Shown: positions 1 to 9,361, numbered from the stretch's first letter. The stretch is 64,000 bases of DNA from Helicobacter pylori (GCF_900120335.1 NZ_LT635477.1:1116001-1180000); one strand, 5' to 3'. Notes: a model not told the origin generated them from the letters alone. Numbers and translations: made by a program.

Positions 1-759
1 CTTTTTCTTGGGAGCGTGCTGATTTTTTGGCAAGTTATCTACAATTTCAGCGACACTGCGTTCTCTCACATTGCAAGACTTCTTCAAGTCTGAAGGGACA
101 GAATTGGGGCTTTCTTGAATGTTAGCAATGAAGACTTCAAAGCCTTTCTCCCAAGCGGCTTCTAACACAGGCACAAAATCGGTATCCTTGCTGAACAGCA
201 AAATACACCCTCCTTGTTTGGTGCAATACAGCTTGGTAATATCGTGCGCCAACAGCACATCAATTTGTTTTTGACGCAATTCTAAGTGCGGTATGAGAAT
301 TTCGGCTTCTAGGCCATTATAAACTTCTTTGTCTTCGAACTTATATACGAATTTGAACTTTACCCGTCCGACTCGTAATTTCACTTGATTTTGTTGGGCG
401 ATCGCATGGTTGAAAGATTGCATAATCCCTGATTTATTCACTCTTTCCTCATATTCTTTAGGATTCTTCTCTTTATACTTCTCAAGTTCTTCGTTTTTAT
501 TGCCCCTAATTCTAGGCTCGGCTTCTGTGAAAGGCTCAGATACATAAAAATAGATCCGCTTCAATTCCTCTTCAGGCTCTAGGAACGAACGGATTAGCGC
601 TAAGAGTTGCTCGGGGTTGTTGAAATTAAAATTAGACTCTTTTAAACGCTCATCCGTTTCTTAGATTGCCTTCAAATCGGCGAGGAGATTTTCCCAATCC
701 ACAAAAATCGTGGTTTCAGTTTTTTTCCATGCTTTCTCCCAAAATATGAATTTTGCCAT
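1..759 (-). pseudogene. NYN-domain (PIN-like nuclease) protein gene, interrupted by a stop codon; runs off the left edge
   Basis: Read leftwards from an ATG at 757-759, the frame encodes a NYN-domain protein. Residues 18-25 read IFVDWENL, the usual N-terminal acidic motif. Near residue 166 comes DVLLAHD, and near residue 186 FSKDTDFVPVL, matching the later acidic motifs of this nuclease fold. A single in-frame TAA at 661-663 (codon 33) separates the first motif from the rest, yet the following 220 codons stay open to the window edge with sensible coding content. One base change (for example TAT to TAA) would explain it. The downstream part lacks the first catalytic Asp, so restart inside the gene would probably not restore activity. 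NYN proteins are known as RNA-binding or RNA-cutting; the substrate here is unknown. A sequencing error cannot be excluded. Confidence 0.75.
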
Positions 760-1359
760 AAGGGTTGAGTATAGCATGGGGATTTAAACATGCCTTGTTT
801 CTTAAAAAAATAAAAGTTCTGTTAAAGTTCTGTTCTCATCAAACAGACACTCAAAGCCTTATTTAACTTTCTTTAATTTTTTAAAAACTTTATAGTAAAA
901 CTTTCTTGAGAACATAGGGGGATATTTCGCATTTAATATTCTCATCAATCCTTTAATCCCCCTAACCTCCCAAGGATCGATTTTTCAAGGAGTTATCGCC
1001 CAACTTGCGTCAGGCTTTTTGTATTTTGATGGTAAAAAACGCTTTTAACCTTTTTTAAAATTTGACAACCAACGCCCCATTAAAGACAGAGCTAAAAATT
1101 CAGTTTAACAGATAGCAAGCCAGAAAAGAAGTTATTAAAACTTTGCCTTAAAAAAACGAACGCCAACGCCAAAAAGAGTTTAGAGTTTTAAAAAAGTCGG
1201 TGGTAAAACTAAAAAGGGATTAAAAAACTCTTTTTCAAGCCAATCCAATCCACTGAAAAAGTTTTACGCTAATTTTAAGAGAAGCGGTTAGAAAACGGAT
1301 TCCAACCCCTAAAGAGCGTTTCACCCACCAGCATGATGGACAAAAAAGCCTTAAAAAAA
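760..1359. other. 600-base intergenic stretch with no convincing gene
   Basis: No open frame here looks coding on either strand. It holds a TATAGT box at 891-896 followed by two interleaved inverted repeats (907-912 with 939-944, and 915-923 with 956-964), described under findings. Bases 821-880 also resemble 30721-30796. The stretch 1080-1359 is A/T-rich and featureless, and I see no clear terminator for rplS. Confidence 0.6.
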
Positions 1360-1716
1360 TTAATGGCGGACTTCTTTAATCCTTGCTGCCTTACCTCTCC
1401 TATCGCGCAAATAGTAGAGCTTCGCACGGCGTACCCTACCCAAGCGCAACACCTCAACGCTCGCCAAACTTTCGCTATAAAAAGGGAAAATTTTCTCCAC
1501 GCCGATATTGTTAGCCCCTATTTTACGCACGCAAAAAGTCTTATCCACGCCATTGCCTCTAATCGCAATGCACACGCCTTCAAAATACTGGGTTCGTGTT
1601 TTTTCGCCTTCTTTAATGGTAATACCCAATCTCAAAGTATCGCCAGCTTTAAATGTTGGCATGCTCTTGTCTTTTAATTGAGCGTCTTCAAACTGCTGAA
1701 TGTAGCGGTTTTTCAT
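1360..1716 (-). CDS. rplS: 50S ribosomal protein L19
   Basis: The 118-residue product has the length and sequence of bacterial L19, a large-subunit protein at the interface with the 30S subunit. The core [16 protein letters not shown] and the basic stretch [20 protein letters not shown] are typical. It is the last gene of a minus-strand run rpsP, KH protein, rimM, trmD, rplS, the same order as the classic ribosomal and tRNA-modification operon of many bacteria. The gap to trmD is 21 bases, so transcription is probably continuous from the promoter ahead of rpsP. No oddity seen. Confidence 0.97.
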   Translation of the reverse strand: MKNRYIQQFEDAQLKDKSMPTFKAGDTLRLGITIKEGEKTRTQYFEGVCIAIRGNGVDKTFCVRKIGANNIGVEKIFPFYSESLASVEVLRLGRVRRAKLYYLRDRRGKAARIKEVRH

Positions 1717-1737
1717 GTGTTTTCCTTAATGTCAATT

Positions 1738-2427
1738 TCATGATTTGTGCTGTTTGAATAAATCAAGGCGGTAAAATTTTGTCCTTAATTTTGACAAATC
1801 AAGTTTTAGTTGCCTGATTTTAGCATGATTTCCTTTAGAATATTCTAAAGGTGCAGGGATTTTATTGATTTCTTTGGATTTAAAAACAGCGTTAGCGAAA
1901 TTAGGGGCTTCCAAATAATGGTTTTCAAAGCTCTCATTTTCTAAAGATTGGGCGTTACCCAAGACCCCTTGAATGTGGCGAGCGATACTATCTATCAAGC
2001 ACAACGCCCCAAGCTCGCCCCCTGTTAAAATAAAATCGCCTATACAAAAAACCTCATCAGCACCCAATTCAATAGAGCGTTCATCAAAGCCCTCATAACG
2101 CCCGCACACCAAAACGACATGCTTTTTTTGAGCCAAACGCATCGCGTCTATTTGCTTGAAAGGCTTGCCTACCGCGCTTAAAAAAATCGTGTGTTTAGGG
2201 TTTTTAACAGAGTAGAGCGCGTTTTCTATCATCTCAGGGTCTAAAATTTGCCCCGCACCCCCACCAATGAGCGTGTGATCCGCTTTTTGATATTTATTAG
2301 CGCTAAAATCTCTAAGGTTTAACACTTCTAATTCAAAAAGATTTTTTTCTAACGCTCTTTTTAAAATAGAATCTTCAAAATAAGGCCATACGAGTTGCGG
2401 GAAAAGGGTTAAAACGCTGAATTTCAC
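1738..2427 (-). CDS. trmD: tRNA (guanine-37-N1) methyltransferase
   Basis: TrmD methylates G37 of tRNAs with SAM and so prevents frameshifting. The 229-residue product shows the trefoil-knot SPOUT motifs VCGRYEGFDERS (about residues 108-119) and DFILTGGELGAL (about 131-142), and starts with the family pattern MKFSVLTLFPQL. The start codon is GTG; it directly follows the rimM stop (TGA then GTG), so the two are translationally coupled. Length is normal for the family (about 230-250). Confidence 0.97.
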   Translation of the reverse strand: MKFSVLTLFPQLVWPYFEDSILKRALEKNLFELEVLNLRDFSANKYQKADHTLIGGGAGQILDPEMIENALYSVKNPKHTIFLSAVGKPFKQIDAMRLAQKKHVVLVCGRYEGFDERSIELGADEVFCIGDFILTGGELGALCLIDSIARHIQGVLGNAQSLENESFENHYLEAPNFANAVFKSKEINKIPAPLEYSKGNHAKIRQLKLDLSKLRTKFYRLDLFKQHKS

Positions 2428-2973
2428 TCAACTATTCTCTAAAAGCGTTTTAGCGTTATGGGTGGTTATTTTTTTGTCTTGCAAAAGGATTTCTTGGATA
2501 TAAAAATCCCTATAAGGGATTAAAAAAATCTTAGCCAAACCTTTTTCAACCAAGTTCAGCGTGGTTTCAACCATGAAGTAATCTGTTTGAGAAATCCTTT
2601 GGATTTCTATGACTTTTCCTAAAATCTCGTTTCCTTCCACCACGCTAAGCCCTACTAAATCGCAATAAAAAAACTCGCCCTCTTTTAAAACGCAGAGCTT
2701 CTTGCTCTCTGCTTCGCTCATAAAAAGCCCTAAATTAGTCAGCTCTTTAGCCTTTTCGGGCGTGTGGATAGTTTCTAAAAATAACAGGTTTTTGGCATGC
2801 TCATAAGAATGGATTGTATATTCTTTAAAAGAAGAAGCGCGAGAGAAAGCGTTGGTTGGAGCGGCACTCACCTTAACGCCTTTTTTTAAGCACTCTGGAA
2901 AATCGCTCTCTAAATGAAGCTTTAACCCCCCATTAAGCCCCACGCTTTTACCAATCCTACCCACTAAAAGCAT
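2428..2973 (-). CDS. rimM: 16S rRNA processing protein RimM
   Basis: RimM binds S19 and helps maturation of the 30S head. The 181-residue product begins with the family signature GRIGKSVGLNGGLKLH and has a C-terminal PRC-barrel region containing the LIPY-type core (FLIPYRDFYI). It lies 9 bases after the KH-protein stop and abuts trmD, as in many bacterial rpsP-rimM-trmD-rplS operons. The sequence is more divergent than its neighbours, which is common for RimM in Campylobacterota. Confidence 0.95.
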   Translation of the reverse strand: MLLVGRIGKSVGLNGGLKLHLESDFPECLKKGVKVSAAPTNAFSRASSFKEYTIHSYEHAKNLLFLETIHTPEKAKELTNLGLFMSEAESKKLCVLKEGEFFYCDLVGLSVVEGNEILGKVIEIQRISQTDYFMVETTLNLVEKGLAKIFLIPYRDFYIQEILLQDKKITTHNAKTLLENS

Positions 2974-2982
2974 GAAAAAAAT

Positions 2983-3336
2983 TCAAGGCGTTTGATCGCC
3001 TAAAGCATGGGGATTTTTATCACCATTTTTATCATTACTCGCAAAAACAACGATTTTATAAGAAAACCCGTCTTTGGCTTTCACACCAGAAACGAACGCC
3101 TTAATCGCGCTCACCATTTTGCCCTCTTTACCAATCACATGCCCCATGTCTGATGGGTGGGTATAAATAGTGATTTGTTTGACTTTATCTTCTAAAAGCG
3201 TGCACTCCACGCTCAAAGCTTGCGGAAAAGAAACAACCTTTTTTAAATATTTTTCTAAAAAAGTTGCCACGCAATACGAATAGTCCTTACAATCAGCTTG
3301 AGAAAAAGGCGTGTTCAAAGGATCTAATTCGCGCAT
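2983..3336 (-). CDS. KH-domain RNA-binding protein (KhpA-like)
   Basis: The 117-residue product carries one KH domain in its second half, with the loop motif HVIGKEGKMVSAIKAF (G-x-x-G at about residues 69-72). This arrangement between rpsP and rimM is conserved widely, where the protein is called KhpA or YlqC and binds RNA, usually together with KhpB/Jag. The first 45 residues and the charged tail after residue 100 are extensions beyond the minimal KhpA length of about 75-80. The RNA target here is unknown. It lies 16 bases after rpsP. Confidence 0.88.
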   Translation of the reverse strand: MRELDPLNTPFSQADCKDYSYCVATFLEKYLKKVVSFPQALSVECTLLEDKVKQITIYTHPSDMGHVIGKEGKMVSAIKAFVSGVKAKDGFSYKIVVFASNDKNGDKNPHALGDQTP

Positions 3337-3352
3337 CTAGCCTCACAAAACC

Positions 3353-3583
3353 TTAGGCTTTTTGAGAAAGTTTTTCCACCCTCTCGCTCATTTTAGCCCC
3401 CACGCCTTTCCAATAATTCAAGCGCTCCTTATCAATTCTAACATCTTTAGGCTCGCTTAAAGGGTTGTAATACCCAATGGATTCAATCCAGCCTCCATCC
3501 CTTCTTTTCCTAGAATCGGTTACCACCACCCTGTAAAAAGGCTTTTTCTTTCTCCCGATGCGAGTGAGTCTAATGACTGTCAT
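3353..3583 (-). CDS. rpsP: 30S ribosomal protein S16
   Basis: The 76-residue product has the S16 start ([20 protein letters not shown]) and the SIGYYNP core, with length normal for the family. S16 is an early assembly protein of the small subunit. It is the first gene of the rpsP-KH-rimM-trmD-rplS operon; an extended -10 box lies about 40 bases upstream. The start ATG follows an AGGAG site at a normal distance. Confidence 0.98.
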
Positions 3584-3620
3584 TACAAAAATCTCCTAAA
3601 ATATTCGTATTAAATTTGAG

Positions 3621-3628
3621 ATTATACA
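3621..3628 (-). promoter_or_regulatory. Extended -10 promoter of the rpsP operon
   Basis: On the minus strand the 73-base ffh-rpsP gap reads TGTATAAT (TATAAT at 3626-3621 with an upstream TG). Initiation about seven bases on gives a leader of roughly 30 bases before the rpsP ATG at 3583. H. pylori promoters typically show this extended -10 without a clear -35. Inference from motif and position only. Confidence 0.65.
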
Positions 3629-3656
3629 ACAAAAGCGCCTAAAACATGCTTAAAAG

Positions 3657-5003
3657 TTAGCGCATTTTAGGGGGTGTTTGATTTTTAGCCTGACTCATGA
3701 GATTCATCAAATCGCTAATACCCTTTTTATTGGTTAAGCGTTTCGCCATTTTGCTCGCTTGATCAAAGCGTTTGATGATGCGATTGATTTCAGACACTTC
3801 TAAGCCGCTCCCTAAAGCGATTCTTTTTCTTCGGCTGCCGTTTAAAATCTCGGGGTTTTCTCGCTCTTTTTTGGTCATGGAATTGACCATGGCCTTAATT
3901 TTTTTCACTTCTAAAGAGCTTTCTAAATCCGTGTCTTTTAGCGCGCTTGCCATGTTCCCTAAACCTGGAATCATAGAGATCAGAGAACTCATAGAGCCTA
4001 ATTTTTTCACTTTTTCAATTTGGTTTAAAAAATCGTTGAAAGTGAATTGCCCTTTTTTGAGCTTTTTGCTTAAATCTTTGGCTTCATTAGGGTTTAAAAC
4101 GCTGGCGGTTTTTTCAGCGAGCGAGATAATATCTCCAGCCCCCATCAAACGCCCCACAATCCTTTCAGGCACAAACACATCTAAATCAGGGATTTTTTCC
4201 CCGCTCCCAATAAAACGCAAGGGTAGGCCCAATTGGTAAGTGATACCCAAGGCGATACCCCCTTTAGAATCGCTATCAAATTTGCTTAACACCACCCCGC
4301 TCACGCCTATTTCTTCATTAAAGGTGTTCGCGCTTTTGACCCCATCTTGCCCGCTCAACGCGTCTGCGACATACAGCACTTCATGGGGGTTTAAGACTTC
4401 TTTAACTTCCTTTAATTCTTGCATAAGCTCTTTATCAATCGCTAAACGCCCCGCGCTATCCACGAGTAAAACATCAAATTGCGCTTCTTTAGCCCTTTTT
4501 AAAGCGTTGTTGGCGATTTCTTTCACGCTTTTATTTTCTTCATGAAAAACTTCCACGCCCACCTGTTCGCCCAAAACCTTTAATTGCTCCACCGCTGCTA
4601 GGCGTTGCAAATCGCATGCGCATAAAAGCACTTTTTTATTTTTGGTTTTGAGATAGTGGGCGAGTTTAGCGGTGGTGGTTGTCTTACCGCTCCCTTGCAA
4701 ACCTGCCATTAAAACCACGGTGGGGGGCGTTTGAGCGAAAGTGAAACCACTGCTCCCTTTAGCGCTTAAGATTTCTAACAAACTCTTTTCTAAAGCGTCT
4801 AAAAATTGCTGCTTACCAATACCGCTCGTTTTAGTTTGGCTTTCCACCTTTTTGAGCAATTCTCTAGCCACTTTATGATGCACATCGTTTTTTAAAAGCG
4901 TTTTTTTCAATTCATCTAACGCCCTGTCTAGCGCTTTTTCATCATCTTGAAAGCGGATTTTATTGAGCGCGTTTTTAAACCCATCGCTTAACGCTTGAAA
5001 CAT
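3657..5003 (-). CDS. ffh: Signal recognition particle GTPase Ffh
   Basis: Ffh binds 4.5S RNA and signal sequences and delivers ribosomes to FtsY for membrane insertion. The 448 residues show the N domain, the G domain with the P-loop GLQGSGKTTTTAKLA (about residue 100), DSAGR, and SKFD as the base-specificity motif, then a methionine-rich M domain with MIPGLGNMA. Length matches the family. It lies 14 bases after valS on the same strand, so it may share that transcript. Confidence 0.98.
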   Translation of the reverse strand: MFQALSDGFKNALNKIRFQDDEKALDRALDELKKTLLKNDVHHKVARELLKKVESQTKTSGIGKQQFLDALEKSLLEILSAKGSSGFTFAQTPPTVVLMAGLQGSGKTTTTAKLAHYLKTKNKKVLLCACDLQRLAAVEQLKVLGEQVGVEVFHEENKSVKEIANNALKRAKEAQFDVLLVDSAGRLAIDKELMQELKEVKEVLNPHEVLYVADALSGQDGVKSANTFNEEIGVSGVVLSKFDSDSKGGIALGITYQLGLPLRFIGSGEKIPDLDVFVPERIVGRLMGAGDIISLAEKTASVLNPNEAKDLSKKLKKGQFTFNDFLNQIEKVKKLGSMSSLISMIPGLGNMASALKDTDLESSLEVKKIKAMVNSMTKKERENPEILNGSRRKRIALGSGLEVSEINRIIKRFDQASKMAKRLTNKKGISDLMNLMSQAKNQTPPKMR

Positions 5004-5017
5004 TTTCTATCCTTTGA

Positions 5018-7636
5018 TTATGGTTGTTCTAACAAATCCAATTCTTGTTGGATCTTACCCTCTTTTTCTAAAAGCGTTTTTAAGCTCTCTTTGGCTTTTT
5101 CTAGCACGCTTTTAGGCGCGTTTTTGACAAAATTTTCATTGTGCAAATTGAGTTTTAGTTTTTCTTTTTCCAGTTTTTCTAGCTGCTTTTTTAAACGCGC
5201 AACAAGCGGGCTTAAATCAAGATTTTCTAAATCCGCATAAGTTTGGCAAAATTCCCCCACATCGCTCACGCTTTTTAAAGGCTTATAAGTGATCACGCTG
5301 ACTTTTTCCAACCTCGCTAATTTTTGGGCGTAAGTTTGCAAACGCTCTGTGTTCTCTATGGCTTCCCTTAATCCCACGCTCGCTTCTTTTAAAACAATCG
5401 GTGGGGTTTCTAGCATGATTTTCAAACGCCTTAAAGACACGATGCAATCCTTAATCACTTCAAATTCATGCTCTAGTTTTTCATCTCGCGCCAAATCTTT
5501 AGGGTAAGGCATGACCATAATAGAATGAGCGTTTTCTAGATCCGTGTTACTGAGCTTGTGGTATAAAGATTCGCTGATAAAGGGCATGAAAGGGTGCAAG
5601 AGTTTTAAAGCTTCTTTTAACACGCTCCCTAACTCGTCTATCGCTTCATTTTCCACTTTAGAAAATTCAATGAACCAATCGCAAAATTCCCCCCACAAAA
5701 AGCGGTATAACAAAGTCGTGGCGTCATTAAAACGATAGTTATCTAAAGCGTTACGAACCTCTTTAGTAACAAGATTCAAGCGCGATTTCGCATAACGCCC
5801 CAAAGCCGTTTGGTATTCGTTCAAACGCTCTTTATCTTTGAAAGATTCTTGTTTGAGCTTCAAGTAACTCGCCGCATTGAAAATCTTGTTGGCGAAATTC
5901 TTGTTATTTTCTAAATGCGTAGTAGAAAGCTTAATGTCCCTACCCGTAGCGCACAAATTGGCTAAAGTGAAACGCAAGCTATCCGCGCCGTATTTTTCTA
6001 TCATCTCTAAAGGATCGATCACATTACCTTTAGATTTGCTCATTTTTTCGCCCTTTTCATCCCTAACCAAGGCGTGCAAGTAAATGTCTTTAAAGGGCAA
6101 TTCGCCTAAAAGCGACTCGCTGCAAAAGAGCATTCTGGCCACCCAAAAAAAGAGGATGTCAAACCCGGTAATGAGCGTGGTGTTAGGGTAGAAATCTTTC
6201 AAATCGCTTTCATTAAACAAACCGCTTTTTTCTTGCCCCCACCCTAGAGTAGAGAACGCCCATAGCCCTGAACTAAACCATGTGTCTAGCACATCTTTAT
6301 CTTGCTCCAGTTTTTCACTCTTACAAGTAGGGCAATTTAAAGGAGTGTCTAGGCTTACAAACTGGTGGTTATTCTCGCAAGTGAATACCGGTATTTGATG
6401 CCCCCAAAACAATTGCCTGCTGATACACCAAGGGCGTAATTCCCTCATCCAAGCGTTATAATTATTGATCCAATTAGAAGGGTAAAATCGCGCTAAACCT
6501 TGTTGGATTTTTTCAATAGAACTTTGAGCGATTTCAGGCTTGACAAACCATTGTTTAGACACATAAGGCTCTACCACGTTATGGCAACGATAGCAATGCC
6601 CCACTTGATGCGTGTGCTCTTCTATTTTTTCCAATAAGGCGTTTTCTTTTAATCTTTCTACGACCTTATCTCTGGCTTTTAATCGTTCTAAACTTTCAAA
6701 CTCCCCGCAACGCGCGTTTAAAATCCCCTTTTCATCAAAGATTTTAATCGTTTCTAAATGGTGGCGTTTGCCCACTTCGTAATCGTTAAAATCATGCCCA
6801 GGGGTAACTTTCACACACCCTGTGCCAAACTCCATTTCCACATGCAAATCAGCGATAATAGGGATTGTGCGATTGATTAAAGGCAAGATTACTTGTTGCC
6901 CCACTAAATGCTTGTACCTCTCATCATTAGGATTGACCATAATCGCGCTATCGCCAAACAAAGTTTCAGGGCGTGTGGTAGCCACCACTAAATAATCTTT
7001 TTGATTTTCTAAATAATATCTAATATAATACAATGCCCCCTTACGCTCTTCATACTCCACTTCAATATCGCTCAGCGCCCCATCTTTAGTGCACCAATTC
7101 ACCATGTAATTATCTTGAACAATAAGGCCCTTTTCATACCATTTCAAAAACGCTAATTTAACCGCTCTTTGCAAACCCTTATCCATCGTGAAACGAGTCC
7201 TAGAAAAGGCCGCGCTCACGCCTAAATGCTTCATTTGCTCTAAAATCGCTCCCCCGCTCTTTTCTTTCCACTCCCACACTTTTTTAATGAACTCTTCACG
7301 CCCTAAATCTTCTTTTTTAATCCCTTGATTTAGAAGTTGCTTTTCTACCACATTTTGAGTCGCAATGCCGGCGTGATCCAACCCTGGCTGATACAAAGTC
7401 TTATACCCGTCCATGCGCTTATAGCGCGCTAAAATATCTTGCAAGCTTAAAGTTAAAGCATGCCCTATGTGTAAGATGCCGGTCACATTAGGAGGGGGCA
7501 TCATCAAGCAAAATCGTTTGCCTTTTTCTTGAATTTTTTCATTGCCATCAATTTCAAAATACCCCCTGTGAGAGCAAATTTCATAAATCTTTTTTTCTAT
7601 TTCTTTTGGCTGGTAGGTGGTGGGTTCTTGTTTCAT
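5018..7636 (-). CDS. valS: Valyl-tRNA synthetase
   Basis: This class I synthetase charges tRNA-Val and edits misactivated threonine. The 872-residue product has the HIGH motif in PPPNVTGILHIGHAL (about residues 48-62), the editing (CP1) insertion, two Cys pairs in the CYRC and CPTC regions, KMSKS in GEKMSKSKGNV (about residue 530), the anticodon-binding domain with WCDWFIE-like sequence, and a C-terminal coiled coil (about 805-870) that contacts the tRNA elbow. Length is typical. The gene is divergent from fliW. Confidence 0.98.
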   Translation of the reverse strand: MKQEPTTYQPKEIEKKIYEICSHRGYFEIDGNEKIQEKGKRFCLMMPPPNVTGILHIGHALTLSLQDILARYKRMDGYKTLYQPGLDHAGIATQNVVEKQLLNQGIKKEDLGREEFIKKVWEWKEKSGGAILEQMKHLGVSAAFSRTRFTMDKGLQRAVKLAFLKWYEKGLIVQDNYMVNWCTKDGALSDIEVEYEERKGALYYIRYYLENQKDYLVVATTRPETLFGDSAIMVNPNDERYKHLVGQQVILPLINRTIPIIADLHVEMEFGTGCVKVTPGHDFNDYEVGKRHHLETIKIFDEKGILNARCGEFESLERLKARDKVVERLKENALLEKIEEHTHQVGHCYRCHNVVEPYVSKQWFVKPEIAQSSIEKIQQGLARFYPSNWINNYNAWMRELRPWCISRQLFWGHQIPVFTCENNHQFVSLDTPLNCPTCKSEKLEQDKDVLDTWFSSGLWAFSTLGWGQEKSGLFNESDLKDFYPNTTLITGFDILFFWVARMLFCSESLLGELPFKDIYLHALVRDEKGEKMSKSKGNVIDPLEMIEKYGADSLRFTLANLCATGRDIKLSTTHLENNKNFANKIFNAASYLKLKQESFKDKERLNEYQTALGRYAKSRLNLVTKEVRNALDNYRFNDATTLLYRFLWGEFCDWFIEFSKVENEAIDELGSVLKEALKLLHPFMPFISESLYHKLSNTDLENAHSIMVMPYPKDLARDEKLEHEFEVIKDCIVSLRRLKIMLETPPIVLKEASVGLREAIENTERLQTYAQKLARLEKVSVITYKPLKSVSDVGEFCQTYADLENLDLSPLVARLKKQLEKLEKEKLKLNLHNENFVKNAPKSVLEKAKESLKTLLEKEGKIQQELDLLEQP

Positions 7637-7734
7637 TATTATTATTATCCTAAAATAGAGCGTTCTTTCAAAAATGGTTGGTTTTTGGAACGCCTTTTGC
7701 TTTTACGCTTTTGATTGTTGCGTATTTTTTTAAA

Positions 7735-7742
7735 ATTATACA
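7735..7742 (-). promoter_or_regulatory. -10 box for valS
   Basis: The minus strand reads TGTATAAT across these bases, about 100 bases before the valS start, so the predicted leader is roughly 90 bases. A plus-strand TAAAAT at 7731-7736 overlaps it and could serve fliW. Motif-based only. Confidence 0.45.
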
Positions 7743-7773
7743 ACAAAGCATTTAAATTAAAAAGGATAGTCCA

Positions 7774-8181
7774 GTGAATTACTTTTTAAAAGCCCCTATT
7801 TTAGGGTTTGAGCATATCAATGAAGTGCGTTTAGAAAAAATTGATTCCTTATTCAGCCGATTGGTCAGTCAAACGAACTCGCCCATGGCGTTGGATATGG
7901 TTTTAGTGAATCCCTATTGTTTGAGAGAATACAGCTTTGTGATACCCAAATACATAGAATTACTGCTAGAATTAGATTCTCATTCCAAAGTTGAGGTGTA
8001 TTGCGTGGTCGTGTTGCAAAAAAATTTAGAAGATTCTATGGTTAATTTCTTAGCTCCCTTAGTGTTTAATTCCAAAAATGGCTTTGGCGCTCAAGTGGCT
8101 CTTTCTATGATGGATTATCCGGATTTTGGCTTTAGGGATCCTTTAAAAAGCTTTGTGGTTAAAGAAAGAGAACGAGCTTAA
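7774..8181 (+). CDS. fliW: Flagellar assembly factor FliW
   Basis: FliW binds flagellin and the translation regulator CsrA, linking flagellin level to translation of its mRNA. The 135-residue product has the family layout: a first strand with ILGFEHINEVRL, a central LVNPYCLREYSFVIP segment, and VVVLQKNLEDSMVNFLAPLVFN near residues 88-109. The start codon is GTG, preceded by AAAAGGA. H. pylori carries two FliW homologues; I do not assign the number. It ends 10 bases before the murG ATG and is likely cotranscribed with it. Confidence 0.88.
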   Translation: MNYFLKAPILGFEHINEVRLEKIDSLFSRLVSQTNSPMALDMVLVNPYCLREYSFVIPKYIELLLELDSHSKVEVYCVVVLQKNLEDSMVNFLAPLVFNSKNGFGAQVALSMMDYPDFGFRDPLKSFVVKERERA

Positions 8182-8191
8182 GGGTTTTAGC

Positions 8192-9253
8192 ATGAAATTC
8201 GCTCTTACAGGGGGAGGCACAGGGGGGCATCTCTCTATCGCTAAAGCCTTAGCCATAGAATTAGAAAAGCAAGGCATAGAGGCTATTTATTTAGGCTCCA
8301 CTTACGGGCAAGATAGAGAATGGTTTGAAAATAGCCCCCTATTTAGCGAACGCTATTTTTTCAACACGCAAGGCGTGGTCAATAAAAGCTTTTTTAAAAA
8401 AATAGGCTCTTTATTCTTGCAAGCTAAAGCCGCTTTTAAGGCTAAAGAAATTTTAAAAAAACACCAGATCACGCACACCATTAGCGTGGGAGGTTTTAGC
8501 GCAGGGCCGGCGAGTTTTGCAAGCTTGCTTAATAAAATACCCCTTTATATCCATGAGCAAAATGCGATTAAAGGCTCTCTTAACCGCTATCTTTCCCCTA
8601 AAGCTAAGGCGGTGTTTTCAAGCTACGCGTTTAAAGATAAAGGCCATCATGTTTTAACCTCCTATCCCGTGCAAAACGTTTTTTTTGATTTCGCTAGGAC
8701 TCGAACTGAAATCAAACATATCTTATTTTTAGGCGGTTCGCAAGGGGCAAAAGCGATCAACGAATTTGCCCTATTAAACGCTCCTAAACTCACCAAACAA
8801 GGGATTAAAATCACGCACATTTGCGGCTCAGACGCTCATGAAAAAATGCGTTTTTTTTACCAGGAATTAGGGCTGTTAGACAAGGTAGAATTGTTCGCTT
8901 TCCATACCAATATTATAGAAGTCATGTGCCAAGCGGATTTGTGCGTGAGCAGAGCGGGTGCTAGCAGCGTGTGGGAGTTGTGCGCCAATGGCTTACCCAC
9001 GATTTTTATCCCCTACCCTTTTGCGAGCAATAACCACCAGTATTACAATGTCTTAGAATTTGAAAAAGAAAATTTGTGTTATGTTGCGCCGCAAAATGAA
9101 TTGTTACCCAAAAAGCTCTTTGAAGTGATAAGAAAACTCAACCAAAAAGACGATCAAGGCAATAAAAACCTAACCACTATCAGCGCTAAATTGCAACAAA
9201 AGATCGCTAAAGACGGCGCAAAAACCATCATTGAAACGATCTTAAGCGCCTAA
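8192..9253 (+). CDS. murG: Lipid II synthase MurG (GlcNAc transferase)
   Basis: MurG adds GlcNAc to lipid I on the inner face of the membrane, the last cytoplasmic step of peptidoglycan synthesis. The 353 residues contain GGGTGGHL at the start, the HEQN motif of the N domain, GGSQGAKAIN opening the C domain, and the donor-binding SRAGASSVWEL. An upstream in-frame GTG at 8153 would overlap fliW by 29 bases; I chose the ATG at 8192 because it places the glycine-rich loop at the usual residue 7 and follows AAGGG. Confidence 0.97.
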   Translation: MKFALTGGGTGGHLSIAKALAIELEKQGIEAIYLGSTYGQDREWFENSPLFSERYFFNTQGVVNKSFFKKIGSLFLQAKAAFKAKEILKKHQITHTISVGGFSAGPASFASLLNKIPLYIHEQNAIKGSLNRYLSPKAKAVFSSYAFKDKGHHVLTSYPVQNVFFDFARTRTEIKHILFLGGSQGAKAINEFALLNAPKLTKQGIKITHICGSDAHEKMRFFYQELGLLDKVELFAFHTNIIEVMCQADLCVSRAGASSVWELCANGLPTIFIPYPFASNNHQYYNVLEFEKENLCYVAPQNELLPKKLFEVIRKLNQKDDQGNKNLTTISAKLQQKIAKDGAKTIIETILSA

Positions 9254-9313
9254 AATAGCCCATTTTAATCAACAATTAAGCGACTAACAATTAAACTTAA
9301 GCGATAAATAAGA

Positions 9314-9319
9314 TAAAAT
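9314..9319 (+). promoter_or_regulatory. -10 box for hopI
   Basis: TAAAAT lies 42 bases ahead of the TTG start of hopI in the 108-base murG-hopI gap, which suggests a leader of about 36 bases. No clear -35 box is seen. Confidence 0.45.
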
Positions 9320-9361
9320 TTAGGATAGCTCAAATCTTTATAAAAAGAAAAGGATAACCCC

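Noticed and set aside
1333..1677. Plus-strand open frame of 114 codons opposite rplS
   Set aside because: It is antisense to a certain ribosomal protein gene and has no family resemblance or ribosome site.
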